18,803 nucleotides of DNA from JBDRHL01 sp043816955 (GTDB taxonomy: Bacteria; Planctomycetota; Phycisphaerae; Sedimentisphaerales; CAYZTY01): positions 1 through 18,803 of the forward strand of contig JBDRHL010000113.1 of NCBI GenBank assembly GCA_043816955.1, written 5' to 3'. The notes beneath the pieces are model-generated. The model had not been told where the DNA came from, searched no databases, and saw nothing but the letters and a program-made list of their open reading frames with translations. Each line of letters begins with the position of its first letter. Position 1 is the first letter of the stretch. Position numbers and translations under genes: made by a program. Below, piece by piece: positions 9,321 through 16,766 of this stretch.

Positions 9321-10007
9321 CTAAACAACTTTCGCCTGTAAAATCGCGACCTTTTCTGGGCTTGTTCTGTCAAGATTGATTATTACTTGTACCATGAACG
9401 TGGCTTCCGTGCTTGTTTCAGTCACCATTCGGATAGCAAACAGGTATTTATTCCCCGCAAGCACACAACTTTGCCACTCGTAAAACCTTTGCCCTGCATA
9501 TGCAATCTCTGCTAGTGGGCTGTTGTAGTTGATTGTACCACTTCCCCCATCTCCATATATTCTGAAACTGCCCGGCTTCAAACCCTGTCTTATGGGCCAG
9601 TAGAACCAGAGTAACTCCACTCTGTCCCCATCAATCTGACTCACTTTTACGTCGAAAGCACCGTTGCAGATACCCTCTATCAAATTGCCTTGATCATCAA
9701 AAGCAACTTTCACTGATCCGCAGAAACTATGTTCTTCTTTTCCGCAACTATTGACACGTCGAACAACATAATAGTATGTGCCTCCTGCTTCATGTTCCAG
9801 CCACAACGGTGGTGAAATCTCCTGTGACGATACTTCTGCTGTAGTAGTTATCGTCTGGAAATCAATGGTAAAAATATTAAACCCGCGATAAAGGTTCTGG
9901 CAACCAGCAGGTCGCGGCCAGAAATCGCCGCCGGTAACACCCATGCACAGCTTCACGCCGTTGGCACTGTCACCTTCATATAAACTGTTAAAAAATTTGC
10001 TGTCCAT
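9321..10007 (-). CDS. Tail/fibre-associated protein with Fn3-like domains, paralogue of the gene at 13115
   Basis: A 228-residue protein. Residues 1-50 include GGDFWPRPAGCQNLYRG, then comes a fibronectin-III-like stretch around 75-95 (TYYYVVRRVNSCGKEE). Residues 146-228 match the C-terminal domain of the protein at 13115-13885: GSFRIYGDGGSGTINYN against GTLQIYSNGGNGQIDYN, and YEWQS..LAGNKYLFAIR against FVWQS..LEKGLYKFAVR. This copy lacks the glycine-phenylalanine-rich insert. Its ATG overlaps the upstream stop as TGATG, so translation is probably coupled. It is likely a structural component at the tail end; the exact role is unknown. Confidence 0.65.
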   Translation of the reverse strand: MDSKFFNSLYEGDSANGVKLCMGVTGGDFWPRPAGCQNLYRGFNIFTIDFQTITTTAEVSSQEISPPLWLEHEAGGTYYYVVRRVNSCGKEEHSFCGSVKVAFDDQGNLIEGICNGAFDVKVSQIDGDRVELLWFYWPIRQGLKPGSFRIYGDGGSGTINYNSPLAEIAYAGQRFYEWQSCVLAGNKYLFAIRMVTETSTEATFMVQVIINLDRTSPEKVAILQAKVV

Positions 10008-10453
10008 CAGCTTGCTACTGTAGGATCCCTGTCGACTGCCGAACTCCCATCGGTTATTCCAAGCTGCAGGATCGTATTGCCATCAGCATCCTTGATCGAC
10101 ATATCGCCCGTACTTTTATTTTGACTCATCTTGTAAACATGCCGCATCAGGCCGTAGAAATCCAGCCTCACATCAACCGGTATATACCGCTCGGCATCGG
10201 CCAGGCTGTTGTTGCCGGCCTTGTCCGCATCGATCACGCCGACAAGATCACCTGCATCAAAAGGAGCGGTGCCGTATGCAACGGAAAACTTGTACCAGCC
10301 GCCGCCGATCTCGCTTATCGCAGGCGCCGAGCCGCTCTTGTCGGTGCCGGCAAGATTTTTCAGGCTCTCGAAGTCCATCTCTGCTGCTGCGCCGGTTAAG
10401 GGCTGGCCATCCTTGCTCACATAAAAAGGTATCTCGATCGCTGTGTTTGCCAT
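10007..10453 (-). CDS. Beta-domain phage structural protein
   Basis: A 148-residue protein that begins MANTAIEIPFYVSKDGQPLT and contains ISEIGGGWYKFSVAYGT followed by FDAGDLVGVIDA. This pattern recurs in Ig-like domains of phage tail and fibre proteins. The last 40 residues (SIKDADGNTILQL and after) look like a linker or oligomerisation segment. A TAGGAG site lies 6 bases before the ATG and overlaps the stop of the beta-helix gene. The gene is richer in GC than its neighbours downstream. It is likely an adaptor or minor fibre protein next to the tailspike-like gene. Confidence 0.65.
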   Translation of the reverse strand: MANTAIEIPFYVSKDGQPLTGAAAEMDFESLKNLAGTDKSGSAPAISEIGGGWYKFSVAYGTAPFDAGDLVGVIDADKAGNNSLADAERYIPVDVRLDFYGLMRHVYKMSQNKSTGDMSIKDADGNTILQLGITDGSSAVDRDPTVAS

Positions 10454-10461
10454 AAACTCTC

Positions 10462-11994
10462 CTATCTTATTATTGCCATCCTGCCGCGATTGGCGGTTCG
10501 TCCCCTTGATTTGAATTGGTACTTCTGCAGGACCGCTCCCATCTGGGTTGGATTGCCTTCTATATCCGGCTCCCCACCCCGCAGAACCAGGGGATTGCGA
10601 GGCCGAAAATCACCTGCCCCGGCGTTGACAAACTGCGGGTCGGTGTCGGCAAGATTGCCACCGCCCGGAAGAACATAATCAATACCTGAAAATTCATCAT
10701 AATACGGATGCGCAACGCTGCCATCCGGTGCGTAATAGCAGTTATGGCTGAAGTCCAAAATACTGGAGTTACTGCTTGAATCACCGCGAATGACGTAGGC
10801 ATCTTTGCTTGCAAGATAAAAAATATTGTTGCGGACTATGCCAGGCGCAGAACCTGCCAGACCTATGGCATATGAGGTCTGGTTATAAAACGTGCAATTC
10901 AGAATGGCATTGTAATAGGCAAAATAAAACGCCCTTGTTCCGCCGGAAAACAGACATCTGTTGAAAGTTGCCTTAAGCGCCCAGATCCCTTGATCGGCGG
11001 CCCCAAATTTAATAACACACCTGCTAAATAAGGTGCAATTCGTATCGGTGCAAAGAAGCTTATTGCTGTTGGTGGTGTTCATGTAACAATCATCAAAGAG
11101 CACCCCCTTGCCGATCTGATCTGCGGTAAAATTCTCGTAATCCTCAAAGACACAGCCCTTAAAGGATATTCCTGAGGGGCCGGCTGTTTTGAATCTTATA
11201 GCATGCTGGCCATCAGGAACATCATAAAGATAGAAATTGCGGAAGTGCGTATTTACCCCGGAAGCAATATTGAACATATAGCCGACGGCATTATTCTGGA
11301 AATCTATAGTAACCTTTCTGGTTGAATCGACATCATTATTCAAGACATCAAGGGCAGGTTGATAATAATCCCCGCCATAATCCATATCGCCATTACTAAG
11401 ACCGCTATTTGTGGGTGGAGTCGTGTTGTAACCGATGAAGTGTTTATGCGTATTTTTTAATGCCGAACCGAGGCCGGTATCGAAATCCTGTGTGGCGGAC
11501 ACTAAATATGTATCCTGCTTGACAAATATAAAACGGTTGCGAAAAACGGCATCGCCATCAATTTCGGTTGCTGAGATATTGTCGGCGGCATATTGTATAG
11601 TTGCCAGTGCCCCGCCCACCACCAGATCAACCGTATCAGTAGCCCAATACCAGCCCCCGCCTAACTCAACGTAATTATCAGTTACCACAACTACTTCGTA
11701 AAAACCGGTGGCATAATGAGATTGTACAGCATTGGAAAGCTTAGCAAGCACTCCCACCGTCACCCCCACACCGATACCCGTCGCAGAGATGCGCACATTT
11801 GATCCGGTGCCCTGCGTTGCTGCCGCCCCTGCTGCTGCTGTAAGATAAGCGCCGTTGGCATTCTGAACTTTTGTCAGATCGCCCGCAATCGTTCCGCCCG
11901 CAAGCCATGCCTCTCTTGTGCAGCCGCCGCCGTTGGTATCAGCAGATGCCGAGCCACCTACAAAATGAATTGTATCTTTATTGACCTGCGCCAT
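10462..11994 (-). CDS. Right-handed parallel beta-helix tailspike-like protein
   Basis: A 510-residue protein starting MAQVNKDTIHFVGGSAS. Its middle section is rich in short repeats of the kind N-x-I/F-x-N-C-x-F-Y (for example AILNCTFYNQTSYAI, GIVRNNIFYLASKDAY), as in right-handed parallel beta-helices. It ends with DTDPQFVNAGAGDFRPR and a GA-containing cap, the classical C-terminal cap of such proteins. Tailspikes of this fold bind or cut surface polysaccharides; no catalytic residues could be assigned. A start 15 bases upstream is also open, but 11994 has a better-placed GGAAG. The gene overlaps the upstream one by 17 bases. A non-phage cell-surface protein of the same fold is the main alternative. 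Confidence 0.75.
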   Translation of the reverse strand: MAQVNKDTIHFVGGSASADTNGGGCTREAWLAGGTIAGDLTKVQNANGAYLTAAAGAAATQGTGSNVRISATGIGVGVTVGVLAKLSNAVQSHYATGFYEVVVVTDNYVELGGGWYWATDTVDLVVGGALATIQYAADNISATEIDGDAVFRNRFIFVKQDTYLVSATQDFDTGLGSALKNTHKHFIGYNTTPPTNSGLSNGDMDYGGDYYQPALDVLNNDVDSTRKVTIDFQNNAVGYMFNIASGVNTHFRNFYLYDVPDGQHAIRFKTAGPSGISFKGCVFEDYENFTADQIGKGVLFDDCYMNTTNSNKLLCTDTNCTLFSRCVIKFGAADQGIWALKATFNRCLFSGGTRAFYFAYYNAILNCTFYNQTSYAIGLAGSAPGIVRNNIFYLASKDAYVIRGDSSSNSSILDFSHNCYYAPDGSVAHPYYDEFSGIDYVLPGGGNLADTDPQFVNAGAGDFRPRNPLVLRGGEPDIEGNPTQMGAVLQKYQFKSRGRTANRGRMAIIR

Positions 11995-12310
11995 ATCCGG
12001 GCTTCCCATCTAACCAGATTGTTATGTATCGTTTATCAAATTCCCTGCCACGGCTTATCTCGAAATCGGGAAAGTTGTTTTGCAGATATGTTATCAGCCG
12101 TTCGCGGATAGTTTCTTTTATCGCTTCCTCTGCCGCCTCTTTTCTGTCAGTAAGAATACAATCTTTGGCCATGAGCAGAAAATCATCGGTGTGGTTGTTA
12201 TCTGCCTTGGTAAGATTTCTAATCTGTGAAACAGTGGCATCGGTAATTTGTTTATCGGTGTAATTTTCCGCGGCTATTACCAGTTTTTTATAAACAGGAT
12301 CGTTACGCAT
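11978..12310 (-). CDS. Small helical protein of unknown function
   Basis: A 110-residue protein, MRNDPVYKKLVIAAENYTD at the start, highly charged and apparently mostly helical, with a Tyr/Asp-rich end (YITIWLDGKPGYGAGQ). The start at 12310 is chosen because GGAGG lies just upstream and the ATG overlaps the preceding stop as TAATG, indicating translational coupling. The 3' end overlaps the beta-helix gene. No family was recognised. Position between two fibre-like genes suggests a fibre assembly or connector role, but nothing in the sequence proves it. Confidence 0.65.
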   Translation of the reverse strand: MRNDPVYKKLVIAAENYTDKQITDATVSQIRNLTKADNNHTDDFLLMAKDCILTDRKEAAEEAIKETIRERLITYLQNNFPDFEISRGREFDKRYITIWLDGKPGYGAGQ

Positions 12311-13098
12311 TATCCCTCCTCGGTCCATGTTCCGCTTTTGGCAACGGTGTTCCAGTCGGCGTTTGCATCAGCAATAAGTGTAATACATTCACCGATGGCA
12401 TCGGCAACCTTATATTTATCTGCCGTTTGACCGCTGTCATCGCGTATAGTTGCTGCACCTGGATCAATCCGTAATTCCTGCGCTGCCTGGACGGCGAAGC
12501 TAAACATTGTGCCCGCTGTTGCCGAGGCCGGCAAAGTCAGTGTCACCGTGCCTTCGGCACCGAGATTTGTATGGACACTGCTCGACTCGGCTTCGGTCAG
12601 TGTGTCATCGGTAGTATGCGCTTCGATTATCTTTTTGAGTCCGCCCGAACTAAAAGGTAGATAGATGTTATGGTGATCACGGCAGTCAGTAATTGACGTT
12701 ATATCTCCTGCTGATGTGGTGACAATTGCCAGACATATATGTGGAGTTGTTATCATATCAGGAAAACCACTGTATTCGTTGATAACCAGATTACCCCCAC
12801 AGTCAAGATAAACATATATACTGGACTTATCATCCGCCAATGTGTTACCCGAGGACCCATTATAACTGACGAGTTGCACACCTACCCAGTACTTTCCTGC
12901 TTTTACCCCGATATCCAAACCACCTTCATCAAACACACGTAAATCATTTGCTCGCCTTGATGCCAATAACAGCCTGTAGAGCAGCTTTCTGAAGTGTAGA
13001 TAATAAGGCGCCGTTCCGGTTGGAATATATTCGATGCCGGTCTCGCTTTCACTTGTTAAATTGAGCAGTTCATTATCAGTTGGATAAACCTCAGACAT
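12310..13098 (-). CDS. Tail fibre-like protein
   Basis: A 262-residue protein in two parts. Residues about 40-150 contain GGLDIGVKAGKYWVGVQLVS, then SSIYVYLDCGGNLVINE and TTPHICLAIVTTSAGDI, ending in a conserved-looking TDCRDH. This layout is common in phage fibre and collar proteins. After a linker, residues about 175-262 form a beta domain (TVTLTLPASATAGTMFSFAV) like C-terminal trimerisation or tip domains. A GAGGG site is well placed before the ATG. It is followed with a one-base overlap by the 110-residue gene. A receptor-binding role is likely but inferred from context. Confidence 0.65.
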   Translation of the reverse strand: MSEVYPTDNELLNLTSESETGIEYIPTGTAPYYLHFRKLLYRLLLASRRANDLRVFDEGGLDIGVKAGKYWVGVQLVSYNGSSGNTLADDKSSIYVYLDCGGNLVINEYSGFPDMITTPHICLAIVTTSAGDITSITDCRDHHNIYLPFSSGGLKKIIEAHTTDDTLTEAESSSVHTNLGAEGTVTLTLPASATAGTMFSFAVQAAQELRIDPGAATIRDDSGQTADKYKVADAIGECITLIADANADWNTVAKSGTWTEEG

Positions 13099-13114
13099 AA
13101 TTTTTCCCTCTATA

Positions 13115-13885
13115 TTATAACACTTGAAAAACTAACTCGTTACTGCCTTTATTGAACGATTCAACACTAATATCTGAAGCCGGTATCGCTCTCGGCACTA
13201 TACAGATTAAATCGGTTTCCTCTTCTTCGCTGGTCTTATTACCGCTTACATCTGAAGTCCTGACCGCGAATTTATAAAGCCCCTTTTCCAGGCAGCCACT
13301 CTGCCACACGAACACATCAGCATCGAACCCGAAATCCCCATCACCAAAATTGCCTAGACCAAAACCCACAGCAGCCGCCCCATCATAGCCCAAGTCACTA
13401 CAGCCGAACCGGCTCATACCGAACCCACCCTTATCCTGCCAGCTTGGCCAGATTCTTATTGCCTCTTCCGTGATTGTTTGGTTATAATCGATTTGCCCAT
13501 TTCCCCCGTTTGAATATATTTGCAATGTACCTTCCGTCGGAAGATTCTGCCGACGTAGCAGATGTAGACTTGCCCGCCCTGCTGTATCAACACATGTGAC
13601 TTCATCACTAAAGTCTTTATTCGCATCTTCCGGCTCAACTGCATATACATTAATTTGCGCAGCAATATCTGATATGGAATAATGAACTACCATTTTCCTC
13701 TGCTCGCTGTCGATCGTTGAACCGGCAAATTCCCTATTTACGTATACCTGGTGGAATTTACCGATAAAGCTACTGCGCCACTTTACCAGAATCGCCAAAG
13801 GCTCACATATAATACCTGATGGGTAAATCCCGATTGGAAAAGCAAATGCTCTTATCTCGTCTATGCCATCATCAAAAAGCGTCAC
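13115..13885 (-). CDS. Tail/fibre-associated protein with Gly-Phe-Gly insert, paralogue of the gene at 9321
   Basis: About 256 residues from a GTG start, chosen because AGGAG lies 8 bases upstream; an earlier GTG at 13894 overlaps that AGGAG. Residues 119-135 and 192-209 match the C-terminal domain of the 228-residue protein at 9321-10007. Between these blocks, residues 154-190 are glycine- and phenylalanine-rich and contain a 16-residue tandem duplication with the shared pattern GFG...FG..D.G.D (154-169 and 174-189). Such glycine-rich loops can form exposed binding tips in phage adhesins. The gene lies 5 bases after the previous stop. A receptor-contacting structural protein is a reasonable guess. 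Confidence 0.65.
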   Translation of the reverse strand: MTLFDDGIDEIRAFAFPIGIYPSGIICEPLAILVKWRSSFIGKFHQVYVNREFAGSTIDSEQRKMVVHYSISDIAAQINVYAVEPEDANKDFSDEVTCVDTAGRASLHLLRRQNLPTEGTLQIYSNGGNGQIDYNQTITEEAIRIWPSWQDKGGFGMSRFGCSDLGYDGAAAVGFGLGNFGDGDFGFDADVFVWQSGCLEKGLYKFAVRTSDVSGNKTSEEEETDLICIVPRAIPASDISVESFNKGSNELVFQVL

Positions 13886-13890
13886 ACCAG

Positions 13891-14262
13891 TCACTCCTGG
13901 AGCTGTGTATAAACAATCTGATAGTCACAGCATATTCCTGTCCCACTCACAGTAAAGCTGCCAACTTCAAAACTATCTACTCTTATATTGGCAAAGCTTC
14001 TGCCATCATCAACATTCAGAATATGCGACATGCCATCGGCAAAATTTGAAATCGTCTCAATCTTGTTGTTAAGTGCCGACTTGCTCGAAGTCCGGAGGAC
14101 CCCCTCCTGCTTAATCTTCCGACTTCGTTTACCCAAATCAATACTTAAAACTCCGTCAAGTCCATTGACACTTTTCTGTACCTCACCACGGCTCCAGCCA
14201 CCTATTCGAAGTTCCTCTGAGACTCCATCAAACACATTCTGACTGTCAAGCAGCAATTTCAT
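13891..14262 (-). CDS. Small phage tail protein
   Basis: About 123 residues, beginning MKLLLDSQNVFDGVSEEL. A segment at about 25-50 (SVNGLDGVLSIDLGKRSRKI then an EGVLR strand) resembles the beta-sandwich of small tail proteins such as distal-tail or DNA-circularisation-N type domains, but the match is weak. A long amphipathic middle and a final strand pair (FTVSGTGICCDYQIVYTQL) follow. GGAGG lies 5 bases before the chosen ATG; a TTG 15 bases upstream is the alternative. It sits between the head completion-like protein and the fibre-associated protein, so a connecting role at the head-tail junction or tail is likely. Confidence 0.6.
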   Translation of the reverse strand: MKLLLDSQNVFDGVSEELRIGGWSRGEVQKSVNGLDGVLSIDLGKRSRKIKQEGVLRTSSKSALNNKIETISNFADGMSHILNVDDGRSFANIRVDSFEVGSFTVSGTGICCDYQIVYTQLQE

Positions 14263-14278
14263 CATAACCTCCGGCAAA

Positions 14279-14929
14279 CTACATCCTTTTTAATCTCAGG
14301 GAGCCTCCCACATTTATCCGGTCTATCGACCCTCCTATACCTGTAACTACACGGCACCGTTCCCTGGCTTCGGTAAAAAGTTTTTGATAATATAGACTTT
14401 TTGCCCAAAACTCCTTTTTACCAGTGCCCCTGTTCGCTAACGTTGCATAAATGCTGGCGATCGTCGCAAGTACCGAGGCCCGCCGTAGCCCGCTTATATC
14501 AATAATATCGTCAGGTCCTGTAGTACTGCCTGGATTGCCGGGTTGAATCCCAAAATATTCAGTCAACTGGAAAAACACTGTGTTTGCCTGTGGAGCAAAT
14601 GTACTTATTCTATATGATATGTCACTGCCCTGCGGCGGAGATACCGCTGAGTCCGTCTCATCTGCTCTCAAGACAGAAATCGTCAGTTGTGTCGCAGAAA
14701 CCACTGATATTATCTCATACGCACCGTCTAACCCATCTAGGCTACTAAGATAGACTACGCCGCCCGCCTGTACACCTGCTGATTCAAAGTCTTCTCCTGT
14801 CTTAGTAAAACTCGTTCCATTCAGAGAACCCCCTTGACCTTCTGCCAATGTTTGCCCCGGAAAATATAACTCACTAAAAAGCACTGGCTCATATCGTAGG
14901 ATATCACTATCATTCGAAAAAGTCACCAT
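14279..14929 (-). CDS. Probable head completion / head-tail connector protein
   Basis: A 216-residue protein. The N-terminal half holds a beta-barrel-like segment (SAGVQAGGVVYLSSLDG followed by YEIISVVSATQLTISVL) of a kind seen in many phage head proteins. The C-terminal half is helical, with an Arg/Lys-rich run (ARERCRVVTGIGGS) and a basic end. Its position right after the capsid gene is that of head completion proteins. GGAAGAGG precedes the ATG, and a long inverted-repeat element lies just upstream. The gene is 15 bases ahead of the next. The family was not recognised with certainty. Confidence 0.55.
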   Translation of the reverse strand: MVTFSNDSDILRYEPVLFSELYFPGQTLAEGQGGSLNGTSFTKTGEDFESAGVQAGGVVYLSSLDGLDGAYEIISVVSATQLTISVLRADETDSAVSPPQGSDISYRISTFAPQANTVFFQLTEYFGIQPGNPGSTTGPDDIIDISGLRRASVLATIASIYATLANRGTGKKEFWAKSLYYQKLFTEARERCRVVTGIGGSIDRINVGGSLRLKRM

Positions 14930-14952
14930 TATTACCTCTCTTCCTAAACGCT

Positions 14953-15023
14953 CTCGTATTAACCGTAGCAGCAGTCATCTAAAACTACTGCTGCGGTTAG
15001 CACGAGTAATACTCGTACTAACC
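14953..15023 (-). promoter_or_regulatory. Three-armed inverted-repeat element between capsid and connector genes
   Basis: Three copies of a 12-base motif occur here: CTCGTATTAACC (14953-14964), its inverted form GGTTAGCACGAG (14995-15006), and CTCGTACTAACC (15012-15023). The middle copy can pair with either outer copy. The 14953-15006 pairing extends to about 23 positions with two mismatches. The 14995-15023 pairing is 12 positions with one mismatch and is followed on the plus strand by TTTTT (15024-15028). It is the only long gap (146 bases) inside the gene run. It probably tunes transcription or mRNA stability between the abundant capsid protein and downstream genes. Confidence 0.6.
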
Positions 15024-15075
15024 TTTTTATTCCTGACTTGGTGCATTCAGCACTGGTAAGCCGGGAAGCACAAAG

Positions 15076-16230
15076 CTAACTGGTTGCAAGATCCCTGATT
15101 AGACCATGAGCAGCTTCGTTCTTCAGTTCCAGTGTATACTCTCCAATCAATTCCCCACGTTCATAATCACCAATGCTGGCCAAAGGCTTGTAATAAAAAC
15201 TTCTGCCGGCAAGGGGTAAAACATTGACTCGTGACGAATCCAGAAACAAAGCTCCATCCTGAGGCATCCAGCGAGTAGTAATAATACGGCATACTCCAAA
15301 ATCACTCTCATAGATACTAACCATATCAGTAAATTTTGTATCATTCGCGGCAAAACTACGGGAACTGGATGCAAAAGCATTTATCTTGCGCTTCTGGAAC
15401 CCATTTACGACAATAAGATCAACGTTGCCGTTGCTGTTCTCCCAAATCTTGCGAAGAACATAATTCACTTTTGTTTCATCAAGCCCTGTTCCGGATGGAA
15501 ACCCTGAGTCCCCGGTATGGAACGCGTTTGTAGAAAGGTGCACCATTATTCCTTTCATCGTACGGCGGACCGTACCGCTGCCCTGCGGGTCACTCACAGG
15601 CTCACCACCATTAACAACCGTGTTTTCAAGATCACGAATAAGCTCTCGCAGCCGTTCCTGCTTCTGATAGTCCATTTCATCAGCCAGACCCAACTGCCCT
15701 GCAGCTATATCTGTTCCGCTAACCTCAACAACAGCGGTGAATATCTGCGTATAATTCCCGCACCGACTGCGATTACTGAACCGAGCACCAGGAGCATCAG
15801 CACCTTCTAGGGCCGCATTGCCCAGAATATTAATGATTTGATTATCAGCCAGATCCTCCGCTGTCGTACCTGCATAGCCCCGAACTACCGTTAAAGTGTT
15901 GGTGCTAATCGCCGTAACAAGCATTAGTTCTTCACTGCCTTCAATCTGAATCTGATCACCCACCCTAAACCTGCTGCCATTATCCACTACAAAGTCGGTA
16001 TCCGCAGCCGGATCGGTAAAAGTGCTATCATTAACCGCATCCTTGTTGGGCAGCAGCGAATCTTCCATCCATTCGTGATGTGTGCTCGTGGCCTCGTACA
16101 ACGGATCACCGAGAGCATCCAACAACGGTGTTTCGTAGGGCGAAACGATACCTATCAAATCGGATACATCTTCAGCCAACTCAGGTAACGTAGTACCTGC
16201 AGAATATGTTGCTTTACCTGTAAATGCCAT
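15076..16230 (-). CDS. Major capsid protein, SU10 type (HK97-fold family)
   Basis: A 384-residue protein starting MAFTGKATYSAGTTLPELAE, then DVSDLIGIVSPYETPLLDAL and THHEWMEDSL. This N-terminal arrangement is characteristic of SU10-like major capsid proteins. Residues 81-123 (FRVGDQIQIEGSEELMLV and a TVVRGYAGTTA strand) form the inserted beta domain seen in this family. The rest fits an HK97-like shell protein and ends in RDLATS. AAGGGG lies 8 bases before the ATG. A scaffold-like gene precedes it, as in most phages. Shell proteins of this kind are generally GroEL-assisted, notable given groESL nearby. Confidence 0.85.
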   Translation of the reverse strand: MAFTGKATYSAGTTLPELAEDVSDLIGIVSPYETPLLDALGDPLYEATSTHHEWMEDSLLPNKDAVNDSTFTDPAADTDFVVDNGSRFRVGDQIQIEGSEELMLVTAISTNTLTVVRGYAGTTAEDLADNQIINILGNAALEGADAPGARFSNRSRCGNYTQIFTAVVEVSGTDIAAGQLGLADEMDYQKQERLRELIRDLENTVVNGGEPVSDPQGSGTVRRTMKGIMVHLSTNAFHTGDSGFPSGTGLDETKVNYVLRKIWENSNGNVDLIVVNGFQKRKINAFASSSRSFAANDTKFTDMVSIYESDFGVCRIITTRWMPQDGALFLDSSRVNVLPLAGRSFYYKPLASIGDYERGELIGEYTLELKNEAAHGLIRDLATS

Positions 16231-16242
16231 TTGAATTTCCCC

Positions 16243-16755
16243 TTAAATGAAGTTTCTTCTAAGTTTCAAATATTCCTGTAAATCAGCCCTGCTCCCACTG
16301 GTAGCAGCTTTTCGCCCGGCCCGCTCTAGAACACCGGCACATTCAGGTCCCTTCTGTTTGGCTCCTGCAGCCCTATGTATTACGATTCCGGGCGAATCCT
16401 TAAACAAATACTGTTTTTCGCGTCTCAATTGCTGCACTATGGTCTCGGGATCAGAGTCCTGCCCCTTTGGAACCCTTGCTTTTGCGAGCAAAAGTCCTGT
16501 CTCAAGATCACACACGCCAGCGGAACCGAGTTTACTGATCAGTTCACGCTCAATCTCAAGCTGATTAATCTTCTCTGTCAGTTGTTCACCACAGAATTTA
16601 CTGTTGGCCAGTTCATCTTCTAATACAGCAACTCTCTTCTCTGCGGACTGAGCCCTTCTGCGATAACGAATTGCCTCGGAAACCGGTACCAGCTTTTCGC
16701 CTGCCATCTCCATATCTTCTGACATTATTTCCTGTGAGCCTTCAACCTGACTCAT
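16243..16755 (-). CDS. Coiled-coil scaffold-like protein
   Basis: About 170 residues starting MSQVEGSQEIMSEDMEM; AGGAGG lies 7 bases upstream, so the ATG at 16755 is preferred to a GTG two codons earlier. After an acidic start comes VPVSEAIRYRRRAQSAE and a long Leu/Glu/Lys-rich coiled coil at about residues 28-75. The C-terminus is strongly basic (several Arg and Lys in the last 30 residues). An acidic and coiled-coil body with a basic end, sited between portal and capsid, is typical of scaffolding proteins. No protease motif was seen. Confidence 0.7.
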   Translation of the reverse strand: MSQVEGSQEIMSEDMEMAGEKLVPVSEAIRYRRRAQSAEKRVAVLEDELANSKFCGEQLTEKINQLEIERELISKLGSAGVCDLETGLLLAKARVPKGQDSDPETIVQQLRREKQYLFKDSPGIVIHRAAGAKQKGPECAGVLERAGRKAATSGSRADLQEYLKLRRNFI

Positions 16756-16766
16756 ATACACACCTC

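Noticed and set aside
13115..13885. A diversity-generating retroelement target in the glycine-rich tail protein
   Set aside because: No reverse transcriptase or template repeat is present in the window, and the repeat looks like a tandem duplication, not adenine-directed variation.
14995..15028. A plus-strand intrinsic terminator as the end of a plus-strand gene
   Set aside because: There is no plus-strand gene upstream for it to end; it is reported instead as part of the inverted-repeat element.
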